From contig CAKUON010000002.1 in assembly GCA_934668875.1 (NCBI GenBank), positions 62,001 through 126,000 of the forward strand: a stretch of 64,000 bases of DNA, read 5' to 3'. The stretch is from an uncultured Collinsella sp. (GTDB lineage: Bacteria; Actinomycetota; Coriobacteriia; Coriobacteriales; Coriobacteriaceae). The position numbers and the translations under genes were made by a program. Shown here piece after piece: positions 39,819 to 48,296 of the stretch (positions within the stretch are counted from its first letter, which is position 1; each line of letters starts with the position of its first letter). Below the pieces are notes generated by a model, which did no database searches, had not been told where the DNA came from, and was given only the letters and a program-made list of their open reading frames with translations.

Positions 39819-40586
39819 TTACGTCAGGTCTGCGTACGTCACGAGCCCCACGTCCTGCTCTGCAAGCCATGCGGCGACATCAGGGTCGACAAGCATCGCG
39901 GCTTCCCGGATGCGGGCCTCGAGCATGGTCGAGTTATCTCGCAAGTACGCGTCGATATAACCTGGGTGAAACACCATGAGACGGCATATCCCTTCCGGTG
40001 TCGTTTCAAGCGCCTCTCGAAGCGCCGCAAAGGGATCCGCTTCATATGACGAGAAATCCTTGGGAACATAGGAAAGCACCGGCGTCGAGCGAAAGGTGAC
40101 TGGCTCGCCCGGAGCACCCATCGCGAAATAGGGCAGGCCGTGACGCTCGGCAACGATCTCAAGGCCGCGGAAGAACATGGGGCTTGCGACCGCATGTCCC
40201 TCGAAGTAATCGGGCTCACGCCCGACGAGCTCAAGGAATCGCCGATACTGCGCCTCGATTTCGATAATGACCTCGTCAAGCACCACGAAGTCCTCCCCAG
40301 CCCGCGCGGCGGCGCGATATGCTGAGCTCCGCTTGAAATTGCCATCATCGTCAACGATGCTCGAGATGAGCGAGGAATCGCTGAGGGGCCTACCCGTGCA
40401 GATATTGGTGTGCTGACCCAAGCAGAGATCCTTGATTTGCAGGCGCGCCAAACCGCTTTCTGCAAGCGGCATGTTGGTCATGACGCCCACCGAGCGAATG
40501 AGCCCCGCTTGGACCGCGGCCGCTATCCCGCAATTAACACCGTCGCTGTAACCTAAATCGTCGGCGCGCAGCAATAACCGCTTCAT
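39819..40586 (-). CDS. chbG: ChbG/YdjC family carbohydrate deacetylase
   Basis: A 255-residue deacetylase. The metal site is LLRADDLGYSDGVNCGI (Asp near 10-11), the histidine in LGQHTNI near 60, and the histidine in YFEGHAVASP near 124. ChbG removes one acetyl group from diacetylchitobiose phosphate, which allows hydrolysis and induction in enteric bacteria. The start at 40586 follows GGAGG. It is first in the PTS operon and divergent from the RpiR gene. A paralogue of equal length with a TGA codon lies at 49700-50467. Confidence 0.92.
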   Translation of the reverse strand: MKRLLLRADDLGYSDGVNCGIAAAVQAGLIRSVGVMTNMPLAESGLARLQIKDLCLGQHTNICTGRPLSDSSLISSIVDDDGNFKRSSAYRAAARAGEDFVVLDEVIIEIEAQYRRFLELVGREPDYFEGHAVASPMFFRGLEIVAERHGLPYFAMGAPGEPVTFRSTPVLSYVPKDFSSYEADPFAALREALETTPEGICRLMVFHPGYIDAYLRDNSTMLEARIREAAMLVDPDVAAWLAEQDVGLVTYADLT

Positions 40587-40766
40587 CCGATCCTCCTCAA
40601 CCGATATCTCGTCGAGCGGCAAAGCAACGAAGCGATGCCCTGTGTAGAGCCGATGCCGTGTTCCGGCGGGGCGGCAAGCTTCGTCGTCTCTTCTTGCATT
40701 AAGATAACGCCGGCTATATCCAAAATCGGTTACATGCTGTGCCACAAGGTTGCGAGATGGCTACGC

Positions 40767-40787
40767 GAGTTTCATAACGTGAAACTC
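40767..40787. promoter_or_regulatory. Palindromic operator candidate GAGTTTCA-N5-TGAAACTC
   Basis: A perfect 8-bp palindrome around TAACG in the chbG/RpiR divergent region. A near match, GTTTCA-CGATT-TGAAAAC (43195-43212), lies upstream of the next GH1 gene. It is a likely binding site of the adjacent RpiR regulator. Confidence 0.55.
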
Positions 40788-40873
40788 CGCAGGAATACCG
40801 GCATGTTTGAGCTATAGTTTGGTCAAATGAGGCCCTCTTATTCGGGCCACTGAGCATAAAGGGGACAGCCATC

Positions 40874-41695
40874 ATGGAAAAATCCATCTCGATGGGATCG
40901 GTTGCCGAACGGTTGCTTGACTACATCGACACCGCAATGCAGCACGACACCAACTACGAGATAGCGACCACGCTGGTGAAAAACTACAGCAAGCTGAGCG
41001 AGCTCTCGATTGGAGAAATCGCCGACATGTGCTTCGTCTCGAAGGCTTCAGTGTCGCGATTCTGCCGGTTTATGGGTTTCGCTGATTTCAAGGACCTGCG
41101 CAACCAGCTTGAACATGACGTCCTCAAAACCGGGTTGTTTCCACATGCCTTTGTAGAACAGCTGTCAAACGACACGGAAGGCGCTCTGGCATCCTACCGG
41201 GAGGCGATCCTGCTCAATATCGAAACGACCATCTCGGCGGCAAACATCGCGAAACTGCCCGCCATTGTCGATGATTTGCACGACAGCGGGCATGTCGCGT
41301 TCTTCTCCCACCACTTCCTCTGGGACGTGGGCCGCTACTTCCAAAGCAGGCTCACCATCATGAACCGCCCCATCGAGCTTTACCTCGATTATTCATCGCA
41401 GCTCGCCTGCGCGCAATCGCTCACCAAATCCAGCCTCGCCATCATTTGCAGCATAGGGGGAACATACCCCATTCGTTATCCAGAAATCGTCAACGCACTC
41501 GCCGCCTCCGGCTGTCGTCTTCTCGCCATCACACAAAACACCTCAAGCGCCTACTGGAACCATGCCTCCTGCATACTGAGCTGCGGAGTGACCAACAACA
41601 TCGACACGGGCAAGTTCGGTGCGCTTGCCGCCATCGACTTGATAGTCATGGAATACCTGAGGCGTTATGGAGCCGATTCCGGTACTGGCGAGTAA
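40874..41695 (+). CDS. RpiR family transcriptional regulator
   Basis: A 273-residue MurR/RpiR protein. The HTH region has LSIGEIADMCFVSKASVSRF and CRFMGFADFKDLRNQL (residues about 45-82). The SIS domain has FFSHHFLWDVGRYFQSRL and LAIICSIGGTYPIRYPEI. It is divergent from the chbG-PTS operon and convergent with a GH1 gene. It probably represses or activates both through GTTTCA-N5-TGAAAC sites. The protein encoded at 51810-52451 matches only its SIS part. Confidence 0.93.
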   Translation: MEKSISMGSVAERLLDYIDTAMQHDTNYEIATTLVKNYSKLSELSIGEIADMCFVSKASVSRFCRFMGFADFKDLRNQLEHDVLKTGLFPHAFVEQLSNDTEGALASYREAILLNIETTISAANIAKLPAIVDDLHDSGHVAFFSHHFLWDVGRYFQSRLTIMNRPIELYLDYSSQLACAQSLTKSSLAIICSIGGTYPIRYPEIVNALAASGCRLLAITQNTSSAYWNHASCILSCGVTNNIDTGKFGALAAIDLIVMEYLRRYGADSGTGE

Positions 41696-41715
41696 TCTCG
41701 TCGGACCACCGACGC

Positions 41716-43104
41716 TCAGCAGGGCAAGCCGTTTTCTCTAATCACGTCCTGATACCAGAAGAAGCTGTCCTTCCTGAAACGAGCGCATTGCTTCGCATCG
41801 GTTTCCGTGCGATCGACATACAGAAGGCCGTAGCGCTTAGTGAACCCCTGATGACTTGAGCATAGATCCATGAGGCTCCAAACGCAGTAGCCGAAGACGG
41901 GATAGCCTTCGCGAATGAGCTCCTCGACCTCGCCCAAATGTCGTGAAAGGTATTCGATGCGCACGGCATCATGCACCCTGTTCTCCTCGTCAAGTGACTC
42001 GGAAAGCGCCATGCCGTTCTCCGTGACGATCATCGGAAGCTGGTAGCGATCGTAGAGCTTGCGCATGCCCACGCGAAGCCCAAGGGGGTCGATGCCGTTC
42101 GACATCCACTCGGTCGGCGCGATCGCAGGGTTATCGCAGAGTTCGAAATCCCCGCCCGACCACGGAGGGAACCGGTCGAAGCGGATGGGCTCCGTGCGCT
42201 CATGCGCACAATTGCTGAAATAGTAGTTCACCCCAAGAAAATCGGGCCTCGTCGCGACCAGGATGTCGTGGTCCCCGCACTCAACAACAGGGTAGAAACC
42301 TTCGCGCTCCAGGTAATAGCGCGCATAAGGCGAGATGTCGCCGCGCACACTCAGGTCGAGCAGGTAGTTCTGCATCATCTCCTCGGCGTTCATGGCCGCA
42401 AGCACATCCGCCGAAGCGCTCGTCCGCGGGTTGACCACCTGCATGGCGACAACGGGGCCGATCTGCGCATCGGGGTCGATCTGTCGCAGGCACGCGATGG
42501 CGCGATGCTCGGCAAGAGCGACATGATAGCTCATCTGGTAGGCGTTCTTCTGCCGTTGGCGCGGATCGGTTTCGGTGTCACCCGTGTTGCTGGGCGCGGA
42601 GGTCGCAATTAGCTGTTCATTCACGGTAACCCAGCGCTTGACGCGCCCCTTGAAGTGCGTGAAGCAGATTTCGGCATAGCGCACATAGAAGTCGATCATC
42701 TTACGGCTCTTCCAGCCGCCGAAGGCCTCGACCAACGCACTCGGACATTCGAAGTGATACAGGGTGACCAAGGGCTCGATCCCTCGCTCCAGCAGGTAGT
42801 CAATCAGCTGGTCATAAAACGCCAAGCCCTCAGGATTGGGATCCCCCGAGGCATCGGGCATGATGCGGCTCCAAGCGAAACCCATCCGGTAGACCTTGAT
42901 GCCGAGCTCGGCCATGAGGTCGACATCCTCACGCCAGTGATGATAGTGGTCCGAGGCGATCTTGTTATCGGCGATGCCGGGACACCCCGGGCCGCAATCG
43001 GTGGTTGCCGGACCTTTGCCTCCTTCATCATACCCACCCTCAACCTGAAAAGCGCTGGTGGAAGCACCCCAGAGGAAACCTTCGGGAAACCGGTGCTGAG
43101 TCAT
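41716..43104 (-). CDS. GH1 beta-glucosidase, 6-phospho type
   Basis: A 462-residue GH1 enzyme: [20 protein letters not shown], acid/base in TVNEQLIATSAPSNTGD, nucleophile in VTENGMALSE. SSHQGFTKRYGLLYVD has the lysine-arginine-tyrosine of phospho-specific members. Its sequence pairs with the GH1 at 48297-49682, not with the other GH1 enzymes. It lies 20 bases from the convergent RpiR gene. A GTTTCA-type operator (43195-43212) lies about 90 bases upstream of the start. Confidence 0.93.
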   Translation of the reverse strand: MTQHRFPEGFLWGASTSAFQVEGGYDEGGKGPATTDCGPGCPGIADNKIASDHYHHWREDVDLMAELGIKVYRMGFAWSRIMPDASGDPNPEGLAFYDQLIDYLLERGIEPLVTLYHFECPSALVEAFGGWKSRKMIDFYVRYAEICFTHFKGRVKRWVTVNEQLIATSAPSNTGDTETDPRQRQKNAYQMSYHVALAEHRAIACLRQIDPDAQIGPVVAMQVVNPRTSASADVLAAMNAEEMMQNYLLDLSVRGDISPYARYYLEREGFYPVVECGDHDILVATRPDFLGVNYYFSNCAHERTEPIRFDRFPPWSGGDFELCDNPAIAPTEWMSNGIDPLGLRVGMRKLYDRYQLPMIVTENGMALSESLDEENRVHDAVRIEYLSRHLGEVEELIREGYPVFGYCVWSLMDLCSSHQGFTKRYGLLYVDRTETDAKQCARFRKDSFFWYQDVIRENGLPC

Positions 43105-43194
43105 GAGTTCAACCTCTCGTCACGGATGTCACTTCTTGCAACTCCCGTTATAACGGATGTACGAACCAAAGCCTGTTACTCATTCCCGGGCAAT

Positions 43195-43212
43195 GTTTCA
43201 CGATTTGAAAAC
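43195..43212. promoter_or_regulatory. GTTTCA-N5-TGAAAAC operator candidate
   Basis: GTTTCA (43195-43200), five bases, TGAAAAC (43206-43212). It matches the palindrome at 40767-40787 in sequence and spacing, and is placed before the GH1 start at 43104. Confidence 0.5.
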
Positions 43213-43466
43213 GGCCGTGCCATCATGCACCGCAAACTCTAAAGAACATGCCGTCACGAAGGCCAAGCCTCATGCCCGCCACCGTCACGTGCCGGCGCCG
43301 CACACCGCCAAGCCGCTACTCCCCGTCGCGGAAGGTCAGGAGGTCGCGGTAGTCCGTGTCGCGCGTGCTGCCCGTCTTCGAGAACGGGTTCACCGAAGCA
43401 GGACACCTCATCCTCAAGATCTACCTCCTCGACGAAACCAAGGTCGATTTAGGAGACGCAACGTTA

Positions 43467-43700
43467 CTACAGCGCAGGGAAAACGGCCCGCCGAATAAAA
43501 TCGGATCGATCCCCCGTCTTCCGGTCGATTGCCACCACCATGGATGCCGGAAAGCGCACGGTAACTGCAACAAGCGGCTCATCAGCAACAACGCCAGGCC
43601 TGACATGGATGCGCTCAAGACGACCCGTCCAAGTCTCTTGCTCAAACTCTACGCTCTCGCGCTCGATTTTTGCCGATGAGACCCCCGCAGCCGCCTTCGC
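43467..43700 (-). pseudogene. Remnant of a ribbon-helix-helix (antitoxin-like) gene
   Basis: The minus strand reads an open frame ending in TAG at 43467-43469. Its last 30 residues (VTVRFPASMVVAIDRKTGDR then SDFIRRAV) fit the RHH fold of antitoxins and small repressors. Upstream residues include SSAKIERESVEFEQETW. I find no start codon in this frame before it reaches the ribosome-binding site of the divergent ATPase, so the 5' end is missing or shifted. The remaining 43213-43466 has no convincing gene. A second frame ending TGSTRDTDYRDLLTFRDGE near 43320 may be another fragment. Confidence 0.45.
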
Positions 43701-43763
43701 CGGCGGGATATTTGACTGAATAGGAAAGAAAGGAAAAAATAGGAAAAAAAGGAAAGGAGACTC

Positions 43764-44870
43764 ATGACTGAAACCATCTTCTCCCCTTCATTCGGAAATC
43801 GCCCGTCCTATCTGGTTGGACGCGGGAACGTGATTTCGACATTCATCTCCGGCCTTGAGCAGGAGCCGGGCAATCGCGACCGAGCCACGCTCATGCTTGG
43901 GCAGCGAGGCAGCGGTAAGACGGTTCTTCTGTGGGAACTCGCCGACCGCGCACGCAAGCTCGGCTTTGTTGTCGCCACGCCCACCGTAGCCTCCGAGGAT
44001 ATGCTCGAGCGCATTGTTGAAAAAATCCAAGAGGCTGGCGAGCCCTATGTCAGCAAGCGTCATCTCCCCAAACTTTCCGGCGGCAGCTTGAGCGTCTTCG
44101 GTTTCTCAGCGGGCCTTGAGTTCACACGCGATGTGCAGGAGACCAAGAGTTTCCAGTTCAAACTCACGCAGCTGGCGCGTAAGCTGACCGAGCAGGGGCA
44201 CGGCATCCTCATCCTTATCGATGAGCTCCAAGCTAATTCACCTGAGATTAGACAGCTCGTCACCGCCTACCAAGAGCTGGTCGGCGAGCGGCTTAACGTC
44301 GCACTCGTTATGGCGGGTCTTCCGGGAGCAGTTTCGGCGACACTCAACGACCGCGTACTGACATTTCTCAACCGCGCACGTAAGGTCACGCTTGAACCGC
44401 TTTCAGTCGGAGACGTCGACGCCTATTATCAACGGGCTTTTGATGAGCTCAGCCTTGATATTCCAAGCGATCTTCGCCTACGCGCCGCTCGCGCAACCCA
44501 AGGCTCACCCTATATGTTGCAGCTCATTGGCTACAACATCGCCAATCGCTGCAAAGCCGGAGAGCGCGTAACGCCAGAGCAAGTCGACGGAGCCATTGAG
44601 GCATCGAAGGTTGATTTCGAAAACGACGTGTGCGAGACGACACTTGCCGCGCTATCGGATCAAGACGTCGCGTTTCTCGCCGCGATGGCTGATGACAAAG
44701 ACGACGTGTCACGCATTTCCAATGTGGCTGAGCGCATGTCGGTCACACCCGACTACGCGCAAAAATATCGCCGGCGCCTCATCGACGCCGGCGTAATCGA
44801 ACAGGCGCGCCGCGGTTACGTGCGTTTCGCCGTTCCATATATGGCTGACTATCTGCGCAGCCAGCTCTAG
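43764..44870 (+). CDS. AAA-type ATP-binding protein
   Basis: A 368-residue P-loop ATPase. Walker A is MLGQRGSGKTVLLWEL (residues about 43-58), and Walker B is HGILILIDELQ near 145-155. A sensor-like ALVMAGLPGAV and a C-terminal winged-helix region (VAERMSVTPDYAQKYRRRL) follow. This pattern is typical of Orc1/Cdc6-like or archaeal-type ATPases of unknown role, often linked to mobile DNA. A polypurine run precedes the GGAAAGGAG site. It has no clear partner; the neighbouring RHH remnant suggests an old mobile module. Confidence 0.85.
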   Translation: MTETIFSPSFGNRPSYLVGRGNVISTFISGLEQEPGNRDRATLMLGQRGSGKTVLLWELADRARKLGFVVATPTVASEDMLERIVEKIQEAGEPYVSKRHLPKLSGGSLSVFGFSAGLEFTRDVQETKSFQFKLTQLARKLTEQGHGILILIDELQANSPEIRQLVTAYQELVGERLNVALVMAGLPGAVSATLNDRVLTFLNRARKVTLEPLSVGDVDAYYQRAFDELSLDIPSDLRLRAARATQGSPYMLQLIGYNIANRCKAGERVTPEQVDGAIEASKVDFENDVCETTLAALSDQDVAFLAAMADDKDDVSRISNVAERMSVTPDYAQKYRRRLIDAGVIEQARRGYVRFAVPYMADYLRSQL

Positions 44871-44872
44871 GC

Positions 44873-44904
44873 AACCACCACAAAGGGGCACCTTTGTGGT
44901 GGTT
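44873..44904. terminator. ACCACCACAAAGG hairpin after the ATPase
   Basis: AACCACCACAAAGG (44873-44886) pairs exactly with 44891-44904 around a four-base loop. This copy lacks the GGGACAGG core. It follows the ATPase stop by two bases and is a good terminator candidate. Confidence 0.65.
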
Positions 44905-44914
44905 CGGGCCGTTT

Positions 44915-45052
44915 GTCTCATTCTGTAACAGTTAGGCCGCCAAAACCGGGCTTGGTGTTACAGATCGAGATTGTTCAGTCTGTCCCCTGCAGTTTGTCTA
45001 AATCTGTAACAGGTAGAGACGATTTAGCCCGCTAGATGTTACAGATCGAGAC
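44915..45052. repeat. Tandem TCTGTAACA hairpin cassette, right copy
   Basis: First hairpin 44915-44970 (weaker left arm GTCTCATTCTGTAACA). Second hairpin 44996-45052 is identical to 35044-35100. It is in direct orientation with the left copy, and the two bracket the chbG-PTS/RpiR/GH1/ATPase segment. Confidence 0.75.
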
Positions 45053-45065
45053 AGACCGGAAGCCC

Positions 45066-45710
45066 CTAGTCCACGGTGATGTCGAGGTTCTTGCCGATGA
45101 GGCCTACGTAGCCGCCTTCGGCTGCCTTGGGGCTGTCAGCATGGCAGAGGACCCACTTGTCGGCCTTCCAGTAGCAGTAAGCGTCACCGGCGGCAGGCAT
45201 GTCGGATGCAGCCTCGGGGCGCGGACCATTGGTGCCGGCGGGAAGCGCGACCATCACCTGGAAGCCGCCTTCATCGACCATGCAGGGCGTGTAGTGGAGC
45301 GTGGTGTTGAAGACTTCGACGACCGTACCCGCCGGCACGCGGAACGCCTTGACGCACGCGGTGTCGAGCTTGCCGTCCTCGATCTCCCAGCGATGCGCCA
45401 CGAACAGGATAAAGTCGCGAGCGCCCAGGTTAAACTCGCTGGCGCGGTGATACTCCAGGCAGTTGAGCTGCGTGTTGTGGCCGTTACACCAGCCAAGCTG
45501 GAAGGGTCGGCCGCCAAACATGAGAAAGCCCAGTTTATCGGCATCCTTGACGCCCTCGAGCTCCGGCGCGCTTGCTACGTACTTGCTGCCCTCGGGGATG
45601 GGCGTGGAGGCAAGCGCCTCGAGCACGGGCGACGTAAGCTCGGACGGGACGTTATCCCAAACGTTGCCATAGGGCTTGAACTCGGGATCGTTGACAGAGT
45701 AGATATGCAT
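45066..45710 (-). CDS. DUF4867 family protein
   Basis: A 214-residue protein with the DUF4867 pattern: IYSVNDPEFKPYGNV at the start, GGRPFQLGWCNGHNTQLNCL and EYHRASEFNLGARDFILFV in the middle, and FRVPAGTVVEVFNTTLHYTP. A cupin-like, possibly metal-binding fold is suggested by the histidine/glutamate-rich middle. Members are found beside sugar-use genes, but no activity is established. A 26-bp palindrome in the promoter suggests dedicated regulation. Confidence 0.82.
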   Translation of the reverse strand: MHIYSVNDPEFKPYGNVWDNVPSELTSPVLEALASTPIPEGSKYVASAPELEGVKDADKLGFLMFGGRPFQLGWCNGHNTQLNCLEYHRASEFNLGARDFILFVAHRWEIEDGKLDTACVKAFRVPAGTVVEVFNTTLHYTPCMVDEGGFQVMVALPAGTNGPRPEAASDMPAAGDAYCYWKADKWVLCHADSPKAAEGGYVGLIGKNLDITVD

Positions 45711-45719
45711 GTTCGCTCC

Positions 45720-45745
45720 TGTTCGTTTATGTGACTATACGAACA
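45720..45745. promoter_or_regulatory. TGTTCGT-N12-ACGAACA operator candidate
   Basis: A perfect 7-bp dyad (45720-45726 with 45739-45745) begins ten bases before the DUF4867 start. AT-rich sequence follows. The regulator is unknown. Confidence 0.45.
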
Positions 45746-45783
45746 TTCTAGAACAAACAAATACTATTTTGAGCGCTCAACGT

Positions 45784-45813
45784 GAAAAAGCGTCCCCGAA
45801 AAAACGGGGACGC
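45784..45813 (-). terminator. Rho-independent terminator of luxS
   Basis: GCGTCCCCG (45790-45798) pairs with CGGGGACGC (45805-45813). On the minus strand it is followed by a five-T run (45789-45785). It lies 34 bases past the luxS stop. Confidence 0.88.
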
Positions 45814-45846
45814 CTCCGGTGCAAACGGTCGTTTCGTAGACAGCTC

Positions 45847-46335
45847 TTACGCCTGCTGATAGTGCAGGTGCTTCTCGTCGATATCGGCCAGGTCGCGGTC
45901 GAGGTAGCGGCGCGCGAGCCAGTTAGCCATGGGAAGGTTCTGGTCCAGGTAGTTACCGCACTCATCGGGAGCAGCTCCGGGGACATCGCCCTCAAAGCCG
46001 GCGACAAACTCAAAGAGCTCACGCACGAGCGGCAGGATCTCCTCGCTCGTCACCTCGCCAAACACGACCAGGTAAAAGCCCGTGCGGCAGCCCATGGGAC
46101 CAAAGTAGACGATGCGGCTCGACCACTCGGCATGATTGCGCAGGAACGTCGCACCCAAGTGCTCGATGGTATGGCACTCGGCGGTATTCATGACCGGTTC
46201 CTTGTTGGGCGTGGTCAGGCGCAGGTCAAAGGTGGTGACGGCGGCACCGGTCGCCGGATCGCGGTCGATGCGGCTCACATACACGCCGGGCTCAAGCAGC
46301 AGATGGTCAACGGAAAAACTCGCAATGCGCTCCAT
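45847..46335 (-). CDS. luxS: S-ribosylhomocysteine lyase
   Basis: Converts S-ribosylhomocysteine to homocysteine and DPD, the precursor of autoinducer-2, within the activated methyl cycle. It has 162 residues, a normal length. The metal ligands are H55 and H59 in HTIEHL and C127 in ECGNY. The catalytic cysteine is C84 in MGCRTGFYL. It stands alone with its own terminator. The upstream side is a GGGACGGGGC hairpin shared with an IstB remnant. Confidence 0.97.
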   Translation of the reverse strand: MERIASFSVDHLLLEPGVYVSRIDRDPATGAAVTTFDLRLTTPNKEPVMNTAECHTIEHLGATFLRNHAEWSSRIVYFGPMGCRTGFYLVVFGEVTSEEILPLVRELFEFVAGFEGDVPGAAPDECGNYLDQNLPMANWLARRYLDRDLADIDEKHLHYQQA

Positions 46336-46356
46336 GGCAGATCCTCTCGGTAGTCA

Positions 46357-46431
46357 ATTTGGGACGGGGCTCTTTTAGCTGGTTTGAATGGCCGCACCAA
46401 TCATACCAGTCAAAAAAGCCCCGTCCCAAAT
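46357..46431. repeat. Inverted repeat with GGGACGGGGC arms
   Basis: The 46357-46376 arm (ATTTGGGACGGGGCTCTTTT) faces 46412-46431 with one mismatch, across 35 bases. The left half, together with the preceding TAGTCAA, matches the element at 58863-58897. Confidence 0.65.
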
Positions 46432-46440
46432 GAGCCACCT

Positions 46441-46715
46441 AGGACGGACGAGCTCATCGAGCATGAGATGACGGTCCGGAAGGAATCCAAGCGCGCAAGG
46501 CTGTTCAGGAAGGCGAAATTCCCCTGCGTGAAGTCGTTCGAAGGGCACGACTTCACGCAGGCAGCCTTTCCCGACAGCCATGGCGCGAACCACCCGAAAT
46601 CGCTGTCGTTCGTCGAGGCAGCGCGGGACTTCACGTTCCATGGGCAGACGGGCCGAGGGAAGACCCACCTCGCGATAGCCGTCGGCCACGCATGCGTGAT
46701 AGAAGGCAAGACGCG
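46441..46715 (+). pseudogene. IstB (IS21 helper ATPase) remnant
   Basis: About 90 codons resembling the first half of IS21-type IstB: ELIEHEMTVRKESKRARLFR, FPCVKSFEGHDF, and a Walker A in FHGQTGRGKTHLAIAVG. The frame then diverges near 46715, well short of the roughly 250-residue family length. No IstA and no terminal repeats are seen. It marks a former insertion beside the second beta-glucoside locus. The stretch 46716-46799 has no gene. Confidence 0.75.
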
Positions 46716-46799
46716 CGCCCCACTCGAGAGAGCGAGGCGCGGGTTATTTCAGGCTGCATCAATCATGGAGTTTCCCTCTAAAGGGGCAAAGGCTCAATG

Positions 46800-48230
46800 C
46801 TACTTGGCGTTTACCTGATCGAGCTCCTTCTTGCTAAAGCCGAAGAGATAGGTGCACACAGCTGCGACGACCAGGGAAATGAGGCTCGCGATGATACCCT
46901 GGATGAAGTTGGCGTTGGTGCCGCCCGCATAGCTCAGGACGGACAGGAAGTTCGCGGAGGTGATGACGTACTGGGTGAGATTGGCGATGCCAGCATACGC
47001 ACCGCCGACAAAGCTACCGACCATCAAGGCACCAAAGCAGCGCACGTGAGACAGGCAGATACCATAGAGCACAGGCTCGGTAACGCCGCCCAAGATACCG
47101 GACACGAAGGCGCCGAAGGCGTTGCCGCCTTCCGCCTTGCCCCTGAGTCGAAGAGCCGCACCGAGGGCGACGCCGAAGCACGCCCACGTGGCGAAGCTAC
47201 CCGCGAGCATGACACCGGTCATCTCGCCAGTCTCGAAGAACGAGGCCATCATGGGCATCATAAGGGCCAGATGCATACCGCTCATGACGAGGAACTCCCA
47301 AAGGGCGGCGATCACGCCGACACCGAAGAACCCGGTATTCATACCGAACCAAGCAAGGCCGCCGCTGATGGCGTTGCCCACAATCGTACCGAAGGGGGCG
47401 AGCAGGCACAGGATGAACGGCGAGGTAACAAGGAGGCTCAAAATGGGCGTGAATACGGTGGAGAGCACGTCGGGCAGGTGCTTGCCGACAAACTTATATA
47501 CAACAGCGAACAGCGGAACGGACATCATGATGGGCAGGACAGTCTGGGCATAGGCGGCAGAGGTGTTGCAGGGGATGCCGAAGACGGTAAACGCCTTACC
47601 CTCGGCGATGATTGCGGCGAAATCCGGCGACATGAGAATGCAGCCGATAAATCCGCCGAGCATACCGTTGATGCCAAACTGCTTCGCCGCGTTGACGCCC
47701 GCGAGGATAGGCATGAAGTACAGGGCGGCATCGTAGATGAAGTCGAAGAGCACGTAGATGTCGCTCTCCGCGGGGTACAGGCCCAGGAGCTGCGGACCGC
47801 ACAGGGCATTGATCGCATTTGCGAGACCGCCCGTGAGCAGCACCGGGATCATCGGGGTCATGCAGCCCGCCATGTAACCGACGACGTTCTTCAGGATCTG
47901 CATGGGCGTAAGCTTCTTCTTGCCGACAAGCTCGACATCGGCGGCGGCAGCCTCGGCGTCCTCAACCGCCTCGAGCTCGTTGACGTTGGCAAGTGAGCAG
48001 AACTCCGCGTACACCCTGGGCACGTTCGTCCCCACGATGATCTGATACTGCTGACCGCCGTGAACAACGCCCATCACGCCGTCAACGGCCTTGACTTCGT
48101 CATCGTCGATGCTGGACTCGTCCTTGAGCACAAGGCGGAGCCTCGTCATGCAATGGGTCGCCGAAGTCACGTTCTTCGGGCCGCCCACCGCCTTGAGGAT
48201 ATCCTCGGCGATACGCTTGTTATCTGCCAT
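46800..48230 (-). CDS. PTS transporter subunit EIIBC (beta-glucoside type)
   Basis: A 476-residue fused EIIB-EIIC. The phosphocysteine is C27 in SATHCMTRLRL. The EIIC has about ten membrane segments and GGVTEPVLYGICL near residue 390. No EIIA domain. The start at 48230 follows AGGGAAG. It is cotranscribed with the GH1 gene upstream (66-base gap) and thus imports that enzyme's phospho-beta-glucoside. It is a paralogue, not a close copy, of the EIIBC at 19482-20909. Confidence 0.92.
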   Translation of the reverse strand: MADNKRIAEDILKAVGGPKNVTSATHCMTRLRLVLKDESSIDDDEVKAVDGVMGVVHGGQQYQIIVGTNVPRVYAEFCSLANVNELEAVEDAEAAAADVELVGKKKLTPMQILKNVVGYMAGCMTPMIPVLLTGGLANAINALCGPQLLGLYPAESDIYVLFDFIYDAALYFMPILAGVNAAKQFGINGMLGGFIGCILMSPDFAAIIAEGKAFTVFGIPCNTSAAYAQTVLPIMMSVPLFAVVYKFVGKHLPDVLSTVFTPILSLLVTSPFILCLLAPFGTIVGNAISGGLAWFGMNTGFFGVGVIAALWEFLVMSGMHLALMMPMMASFFETGEMTGVMLAGSFATWACFGVALGAALRLRGKAEGGNAFGAFVSGILGGVTEPVLYGICLSHVRCFGALMVGSFVGGAYAGIANLTQYVITSANFLSVLSYAGGTNANFIQGIIASLISLVVAAVCTYLFGFSKKELDQVNAK

Positions 48231-48296
48231 GGTACTTCCCTTCCCGTTTCTTTCTATCCCCCGCCGGCGACTTCGCGCCAACCGGAAAACTTGCGT

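Noticed and set aside
43356..43679. 107-codon plus-strand frame before the ATPase
   Set aside because: No ribosome-binding site and no recognisable motif. The opposite strand gives a better RHH-like translation.
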